25,886 nt of DNA from CALZJC01 sp041574955 (GTDB taxonomy: Bacteria; Acidobacteriota; Thermoanaerobaculia; Multivoradales; JAHEKO01), in NCBI GenBank assembly GCA_041574955.1, contig JBFGNS010000053.1:1-25886 (forward strand). The letters run 5' to 3'. Positions within the stretch are counted from its first letter, which is position 1; each line of letters starts with the position of its first letter. The notes below the pieces were generated by a model. The model searched no databases, had not been told where the DNA came from, and was given only the letters and a program-made list of their open reading frames with translations. Below are positions 21,763-25,886 of this stretch, piece after piece. The translations under genes were made by a program, and so were the position numbers.

Positions 21763-22259
21763 GCCGGCGCCCGGCGCGGGTCGGGGTCGGCGAGAATCTT
21801 CTCGGCCTGCCGTCGCCGCCGCTCGGCCAGCGCGATAGCCAGCTCGGGACGCGAGCCGGCCAGGATCGCGGTGGCGAACAGCGCCGCGTTGACCGCGCCC
21901 GGCTTGCCGATGGCGAACGTCGCCACCGGGATACCGGCCGGCATCTGAACGGTCGACAGCAGCGAGTCGAGGCCCTTGAGCGACTTCGACTCGATCGGCA
22001 CACCGAGCACCGGACGGACGGTGTGGCCCGCGACGACGCCGGCCAGGTGCGCGGCGCCTCCGGCGGCGGCGATGTACACCTCGACGCCGCTGTTCTCGGT
22101 CTCGCCGATGTAGTCGACGAGCGCCGCGGGCGTGCGGTGAGCGGAGAGGATGCGCGCGTCGTGCGGCACGGCGAGCTCCTCGAGGGTCTTGACGCAATGC
22201 TCCATCACCCCGGACCAGTCCGAGCGGGAGCCCATGAGTACGGCGACCAGTGGATTCAT
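21759..22259 (-). CDS. purE: N5-carboxyaminoimidazole ribonucleotide mutase (PurE class I)
   Basis: This 166-residue protein has the expected length and motifs: GSRSDW at 10-15, SAHRTP at 39-44 with catalytic His41, AAGGAAHL at 65-72 and the VPIESKSLKGLDSLLS-type loop. PurE moves the carboxyl group of N5-CAIR to give CAIR in de novo purine synthesis, acting in the cytoplasm as an octamer. Class I enzymes normally need PurK, often encoded next to purE; here the downstream, overlapping gene is instead an exported M28 peptidase. The ATG at 22259 is only 7 bp from a TACAAT element, so the message may be leaderless. Confidence 0.96.
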   Translation of the reverse strand: MNPLVAVLMGSRSDWSGVMEHCVKTLEELAVPHDARILSAHRTPAALVDYIGETENSGVEVYIAAAGGAAHLAGVVAGHTVRPVLGVPIESKSLKGLDSLLSTVQMPAGIPVATFAIGKPGAVNAALFATAILAGSRPELAIALAERRRRQAEKILADPDPRRAPA

Positions 22260-22266
22260 GGGCCGG

Positions 22267-22272
22267 ATTGTA
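22267..22272 (-). promoter_or_regulatory. TACAAT -10-like element for purE
   Basis: TACAAT on the minus strand ends 7 bp before the purE ATG, so transcription would begin at or next to the start codon. The surrounding AGGTGGCTG-TACAAT resembles the element before the TPM operon. There is no evident -35. Confidence 0.4.
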
Positions 22273-22355
22273 CAGCCACCTCGGCGACGGCCCGCGGCGG
22301 CGACGACTCCCGGTCCGGTGCGCGGCCGCCCGCCGCCGAGCGCCCCCCATCAGCC

Positions 22356-22361
22356 TAGAAT
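22356..22361 (+). promoter_or_regulatory. TAGAAT -10-like element for the membrane/EEP gene
   Basis: TAGAAT lies 14 bp upstream of the ATG at 22376, implying a leader of only a few nucleotides. Together with 22267-22272 it forms a divergent promoter region of about 116 bp. There is no clear -35 or ribosome-binding site. Confidence 0.4.
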
Positions 22362-22375
22362 CGGGACCGCGCGCG

Positions 22376-24337
22376 ATGAGCGACAGCAGCCCAACGGTCT
22401 CTCGGACCCACGGCAGCACCGCCCTGATCGGGCTCGGCGTCCTGATCGGGATACAGGAGCTGCGCGCCTTCCTGGCGCTGGTCACCTTCCGGCTGTACGA
22501 CACCGAGGGGCTGGCACCCGGGGCCACGGCACTGGTCGCGCTGGCGGTGATGGCCAGCGGACTGGGAGGCGTGGTGGCCGCCCGCCGGGGGGGCTGGGCG
22601 CAGGCCGTGCGGGCGGTGACCGCACTGCTCGCCGCGGTGCGCGTCGCCGAACAGCTGGTGCTCGATCCGGCGGTGGACCTGCGCCTGGCCGCCGCCGGCA
22701 GCGCTCTGTTCGCGATTCTGCTGTCGCTGGTCCTTACCGGCGCCCGTCGCGCCGCCGCGGCGCGAGCGGCGACGGCGTTCGCCGTCCTGCTGGCCCTGGC
22801 GGCCGACACCGCCGTGCGCACCCTCGGCGGCACGCTCGATCTTTCCTGGCGTCAGGACGCCACCGCGATGACCCTGGCGCTGGTACCGCCCGCCATCGCG
22901 CTCGCGCTGGCGCTGCTCCGCCCGGCGGAGAGCGCGGCGGCGACGCCGGCTCCCGCCGCCCACACCGGAAGCTGGCTGGCGCTCGGCGCCTGGCTGGCCC
23001 TCCACCTGCTGGTCTTCTCTAACGCGGCGAGCCTAGCCGCCCGCGCCGGCATGCCGCTGGCCCGCGCCGGCGCTTTCGTGGTCGGCGGCACCGTCCTCGC
23101 CCTGCTGGCCGCCGCCCTGGTCCAGCGCTGGGACAACTCGCCATGGCGGACCGTCGAGGCCGCCGGCCTGACCGTCGCCGGCGTGCTGGTCGCCCTGCGG
23201 ACCGAGCCCGACGCCTGGTTCGGTTACCTGGTCGGGCCGCCCGGGATGGCCGTGCTGCTCTTCGGGATGCTGGCGTCGGCTCCGGCCCGCGCCCGGCGGG
23301 GCCTGCTCGCCGGGCTGTGGGGCGTTGTCTTCCTGGTCCCTACCTACCTCTGGTACGGCCGGTTCGAGCAGCCGGTCGGGCCGGGCGAGGAGCTGCTGGC
23401 ACCCGGCCTGGCGGCCGTGCTGGTGGCGGCCGGTCTGTGGTCGGCATGGCGGTCCCGGCGGGAGCCGCTACCGGTGCCCGGGCGCTGGCTCGCCGCCGGC
23501 ATGCTGCTGGCTGCCGCGGCTGGGCTGGCCGCCGCGCAGTGGCCCGGGACGCCACCGGCGGCAGCCACGGCACCGGCGGCCGATGTCGTGCGGGTCATGA
23601 CCTACAACGTCCATCAGGGCTTCAACACGGCCGGCCGACTCGATCCCGAGAGCCTGGCGCGCGTCATCGAGAGCGAGAGCCCAGACATCGTGGCGCTGCA
23701 GGAGGTGTCGCGCGGCTGGCTGGTGACCGGCGGCCTCGACCTGTTCGACTGGCTCGCCCGCCGGCTCGGCATGAACGGAGTGTTCGCCGGCACCGCCGAC
23801 GCGCAATGGGGCAACGCCATCCTGAGCCGCTACCGCTTGAGCTACGCCGACAGGCACGCCCTGCCCCCGGCCGAGCTACCGCTCCGCCGCGGGCTGCTCG
23901 AGGTGCGCGTGGACACCGCTAGCGGGGAGACGATCCGCGTGCTCTGCACCCACTTCCACCATCGGCGCAGCGAGCGCGCGGTCAGGCTCGTGCAAGCGGA
24001 GGCGCTGCTCGAGATCTGGGCCGGCTCGCCCGCGACCCTGGTACTCGGCGACCTCAACTCGGATCCCGCCAGCGAGCCGATTCGCCGGCTCCGCGCCGCC
24101 GGCTTCCACGACGCCTCAGAGCTGCTGCCTCTGGATCGCCGCGCCACGATGGTCAAGCCCACCCACAGCCGGCAGATCGACTGGATCTTCGCCACGCCGG
24201 ACCTCGAGCTGGCGGCGCCCAGCGTCCTCCGGACGAACGCCTCGGACCACCTGCCGCTGGCGGCTACCGCGCGGCTGGTCGGGAATGCGGCGCAACCGCC
24301 CCCGGAACGGGCGAGTGCGGCCGGAGCCCGCCGGTGA
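22376..24337 (+). CDS. Polytopic membrane protein with C-terminal endonuclease/exonuclease/phosphatase domain
   Basis: I set the start at ATG 22376, behind a TAGAAT element; an upstream in-frame ATG at 22250 would cross the purE start and add 42 residues without coding character. The 653-residue protein has about ten hydrophobic helices in residues 15-400. The rest is an EEP-fold domain with all the hallmark blocks: VMTYNVHQGFN (near 405), ALQEVSRGW (near 440), GDLNSDP (near 560), QIDWIFATP (near 602) and SDHLPL (near 622). EEP enzymes are Mg-dependent phosphodiesterases acting on nucleic acids, phosphoinositides or other phospho-substrates. The membrane/EEP arrangement resembles the C-terminal half of yeast Cwh43, involved in GPI-lipid remodelling, so a lipid or phospholipid-linked substrate is plausible but unproven. 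The stop overlaps the next small gene (GTGA). Confidence 0.85.
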   Translation: MSDSSPTVSRTHGSTALIGLGVLIGIQELRAFLALVTFRLYDTEGLAPGATALVALAVMASGLGGVVAARRGGWAQAVRAVTALLAAVRVAEQLVLDPAVDLRLAAAGSALFAILLSLVLTGARRAAAARAATAFAVLLALAADTAVRTLGGTLDLSWRQDATAMTLALVPPAIALALALLRPAESAAATPAPAAHTGSWLALGAWLALHLLVFSNAASLAARAGMPLARAGAFVVGGTVLALLAAALVQRWDNSPWRTVEAAGLTVAGVLVALRTEPDAWFGYLVGPPGMAVLLFGMLASAPARARRGLLAGLWGVVFLVPTYLWYGRFEQPVGPGEELLAPGLAAVLVAAGLWSAWRSRREPLPVPGRWLAAGMLLAAAAGLAAAQWPGTPPAAATAPAADVVRVMTYNVHQGFNTAGRLDPESLARVIESESPDIVALQEVSRGWLVTGGLDLFDWLARRLGMNGVFAGTADAQWGNAILSRYRLSYADRHALPPAELPLRRGLLEVRVDTASGETIRVLCTHFHHRRSERAVRLVQAEALLEIWAGSPATLVLGDLNSDPASEPIRRLRAAGFHDASELLPLDRRATMVKPTHSRQIDWIFATPDLELAAPSVLRTNASDHLPLAATARLVGNAAQPPPERASAAGARR

Positions 24338-24567
24338 GCCCCGCTGACGGACTGTCTTCGCTACGCGACCGCCTGGGCCCGCGACTGAAACGGGTGCCGG
24401 TCCTGCGCGAGCTCTGGTACCTGGGGAGCGCCGTCCTTCACCGTCTTCTGCTGGCATCCGAGACGTGCGTCCGGCGCGTGTGGGGCGAGCTGTTCGAGGT
24501 CGTGGCCTACCTGCCGGCCGCGGTCAACCGGCTGCAGGACGCGGTCGTGCTGCGCCGGCCGGCCTAG
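24334..24567 (+). CDS. Small hypothetical protein coupled to the membrane/EEP gene
   Basis: This is a 77-residue basic protein starting at GTG 24334 in a GTGA overlap with the upstream stop. No signal peptide or definite transmembrane helix is seen; residues 22-45 (VLRELWYLGSAVLHRLLLAS) and 50-68 are amphipathic or weakly hydrophobic helices that might lie on a membrane. No family is recognised. Its TAG stop shares the palindrome CTAG with the TAG stop of the converging DUF2784-like gene. Coupling supports it being real, but its short length and lack of motifs leave doubt. Confidence 0.5.
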   Translation: MSPADGLSSLRDRLGPRLKRVPVLRELWYLGSAVLHRLLLASETCVRRVWGELFEVVAYLPAAVNRLQDAVVLRRPA

Positions 24568-24947
24568 CCGTCCGGGCCGCCGCCGCGGCGGCGCCGCCGC
24601 GCGATGACGGCGGCGTAGAGCAGCACGTTGACCACCACCACCAACAGCCCTAGCACGATCTGGGTGCGCCGCGTGAGGCCCGCAGGATAGAGGATCGGCA
24701 GCAGGTAGTGCTCGATGAAGCCGCCGGCGTAGGCGGACTCGCCGGCGCGGGCGCGCAGCCACTTCTCGAGCGGCGTCAGCGGGCAGATCCAGCCGGCGAA
24801 CTCGATCAGGGCTCCCCAGGCGGCTGCTGGCAGGTGCCACCAGGCCAGCCGCGGCCAGCGCAGCACCAGGAACCCTCCCGCGACGACGAACACCACGAAC
24901 GCCACATGGAAGACGACGACGAAGTCGGCCGCCAGCCGGTAGAGCAC
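24564..24947 (-). CDS. DUF2784-like membrane protein
   Basis: This is a 127-residue protein starting at GTG 24947, 11 bp after the stop of the symporter gene; the frame is open further upstream but only as a shadow of the symporter. It has three or four membrane helices (about 7-29, 38-54, 80-90 weak, 95-117). Conserved features include an HLPAAAWGALIEFAGWICPL stretch followed by TPLE, and GGFIEHYLLPILYPAGLTRR. The CPLTPLE and EHYLLP..YP blocks are the signature I associate with DUF2784, small integral membrane proteins of unknown function. It is probably co-transcribed with the symporter. The end interlocks with the converging gene at CTAG. Confidence 0.82.
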   Translation of the reverse strand: MLYRLAADFVVVFHVAFVVFVVAGGFLVLRWPRLAWWHLPAAAWGALIEFAGWICPLTPLEKWLRARAGESAYAGGFIEHYLLPILYPAGLTRRTQIVLGLLVVVVNVLLYAAVIARRRRRGGGPDG

Positions 24948-24958
24948 CGCCTCGCCGC

Positions 24959-25886
24959 TCAGCCCGCGTCGGGATGCCGCGCCAGGTAGTCGCGCACCGA
25001 GTTCGCGATCACTCCGCTCAGCAGCAGCAGCCCGACCAGGTTCGGCAGAGCCATCAGGCCGTTCATCACGTCCGAGATCGACCACACGAACTCGAGACGG
25101 CTGACGGCGCCGAAGAAGATCGCCAGCGTGAAGACCACCCGGTACGGCAGCACCGCGCGCACGCCGAGCAGGTACTCCAGGCTCTTCTCGCCGTAGTAGC
25201 TCCAGCCCAGGATGGTCGAGAAGGCGAACATGGTGAGGCTGGCGGTCACGATCCACCCGCCCCACTGCCCGGGCAGGCCGCGGCTGAACGCCTCCTGGGT
25301 GAGCTGCGCGCCGTTGAGCCCTTCCAGCCAGGCGCCGCTCACCAGGATGGTCAGGCCGGTGAAGCTGCACACCACCAGCGTGTCGATGAACGTCTGGGTC
25401 ATCGAGACCAGCGCCTGGCGCACCGGCTCGCGGGTCTGCGCGGCGGCGGCCGCGATGCCGGCCGAGCCCAGCCCCGACTCGTTGGAGAAGATGCCGCGCG
25501 CCACACCGAAGCGGATCGCCTGGGCCACCGCCGCGCCGGCGAAGCCACCGGCGGCCGCCGTGCCGCCGAAGGCGCCGCGCACGACCTCGCCGAGCGCCTG
25601 CGGGATGAGGTCGAGGTTCAGCAGCAGGACCACGCCCGAGCCGAGCATGTAGGCGGCGATCATGATCGGCACGAAGAAACCGGTGAAGCGGCCGATCGAG
25701 CGGATGCCGCCGAGGATCACCGCGCCGGCGGCGATCGCGATCACCAGGCCGCTGATCCAGGGGGCGACGCCGAACGACCCCTCGAGGGCGTCGGCCATCG
25801 AGTTCGACTGCACCATGTTGCCGATGCCGAACGCGGCGACCGCCGCGAACAGCGCGAACAGCGCGCCGAGCAGCCGTCCGAGCGGC
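24959..25886 (-). CDS. Sodium:amino-acid symporter, AGCS family (partial, N-terminus beyond window)
   Basis: The frame stays open to the right edge, so the ATG at 25816 is internal: the residues before it (LLGALFALFAAVAAFGIGN) are the expected AGCS sequence leading into MVQSNSMADALE. About 309 residues are visible, covering the C-terminal two-thirds of a typical 450-residue carrier, with seven or eight helices. The family-specific loop FGVARGIFSNESGLGSAGIA is intact, as are AFSTILGWSYYGEKSLEYL and WSISDVMNGLMALPNLVGLL. AGCS carriers import alanine or glycine with sodium across the cytoplasmic membrane. The stop lies 11 bp before the DUF2784-like gene. Confidence 0.93.
   Translation of the reverse strand, partial: PLGRLLGALFALFAAVAAFGIGNMVQSNSMADALEGSFGVAPWISGLVIAIAAGAVILGGIRSIGRFTGFFVPIMIAAYMLGSGVVLLLNLDLIPQALGEVVRGAFGGTAAAGGFAGAAVAQAIRFGVARGIFSNESGLGSAGIAAAAAQTREPVRQALVSMTQTFIDTLVVCSFTGLTILVSGAWLEGLNGAQLTQEAFSRGLPGQWGGWIVTASLTMFAFSTILGWSYYGEKSLEYLLGVRAVLPYRVVFTLAIFFGAVSRLEFVWSISDVMNGLMALPNLVGLLLLSGVIANSVRDYLARHPDAG

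Noticed and set aside
21763..22833. Upstream in-frame extension of the M28 peptidase to 845 residues
   Set aside because: It would run through purE and into the divergent membrane gene, and places the signal peptide in the middle of the protein. The GTG at 21762 overlapping the purE stop explains the gene fully.
1..25886. CRISPR arrays, IS elements, prophage genes, rRNA or tRNA genes
   Set aside because: No regularly spaced repeats, transposase or integrase motifs, terminal inverted repeats with target duplications, or recognisable tRNA/rRNA segments were seen on reading both strands.

Overview
The window is a very GC-rich (roughly 70 %) bacterial chromosome segment with dense coding, many GTG starts and frequent 4-bp ATGA/GTGA gene overlaps. 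The gene set includes lipoproteins of the CRTAC1 type (FG-GAP/VCBS repeats plus an ASPIC/UnbV domain) paired with TPR proteins, a matrixin-like protease with PPC-type and duplicated beta domains, a TPM-domain pair, a DUF2784-like membrane protein and an AGCS symporter. This suggests a member of the Acidobacteriota (Thermoanaerobaculia-like) or a similar high-GC environmental phylum. That is an inference from gene content; no rRNA or tRNA gene is present to anchor it. I see no phage, IS element, CRISPR array or origin.

Layout. 1-747 (minus): an ECF sigma factor overlapping the start of its presumed zinc-finger anti-sigma factor, which is cut by the left edge. 748-1120: non-coding, with two GAACC(T)GTTACA motifs facing the flanking genes. 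1121-7330: two CRTAC1/TPR gene pairs in mirror orientation that converge and overlap at their 3' ends by 79 nt. 7433-10670 (minus): a two-gene secreted-protein operon, with a small exported protein followed by a metalloprotease. It ends in a textbook intrinsic terminator and is driven by a near-consensus promoter with two inverted repeats immediately upstream. 11150-13089 (plus): a small exported protein and two tandem HD-GYP phosphodiesterases, the first with substituted active-site residues. 13109-15396 (minus): two coupled TPM-domain proteins, then an SDR oxidoreductase. 15510-17300 (plus): an exported metal-dependent amidohydrolase. 17374-17814 (plus): a short AraC-type regulator behind an AT-rich leader.

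17971-20280 (plus) is a compact four-gene cassette of apparently cytosolic proteins that I cannot assign to a described system. Three of the four appear to share one architecture, an N-terminal amphipathic helix followed by paired beta strands, and the third of these is fused to two PASTA domains and a basic tail. It is the best candidate here for an undescribed system.

20296-22259 (minus): purE translationally coupled to an exported M28 aminopeptidase. 22376-24567 (plus): a polytopic membrane protein fused to an endonuclease/exonuclease/phosphatase domain, with a coupled small protein. 24564-25886 (minus): an AGCS sodium/amino-acid symporter, cut by the right edge, followed by a DUF2784-like membrane protein.

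The window reads as ordinary chromosomal backbone with a strong envelope and secretion bias, signalling genes (ECF sigma, HD-GYP, AraC) and one unusual cytosolic cassette. Several intergenic regions carry a recognisable TANNNT -10-like element a short way upstream of the start codon.
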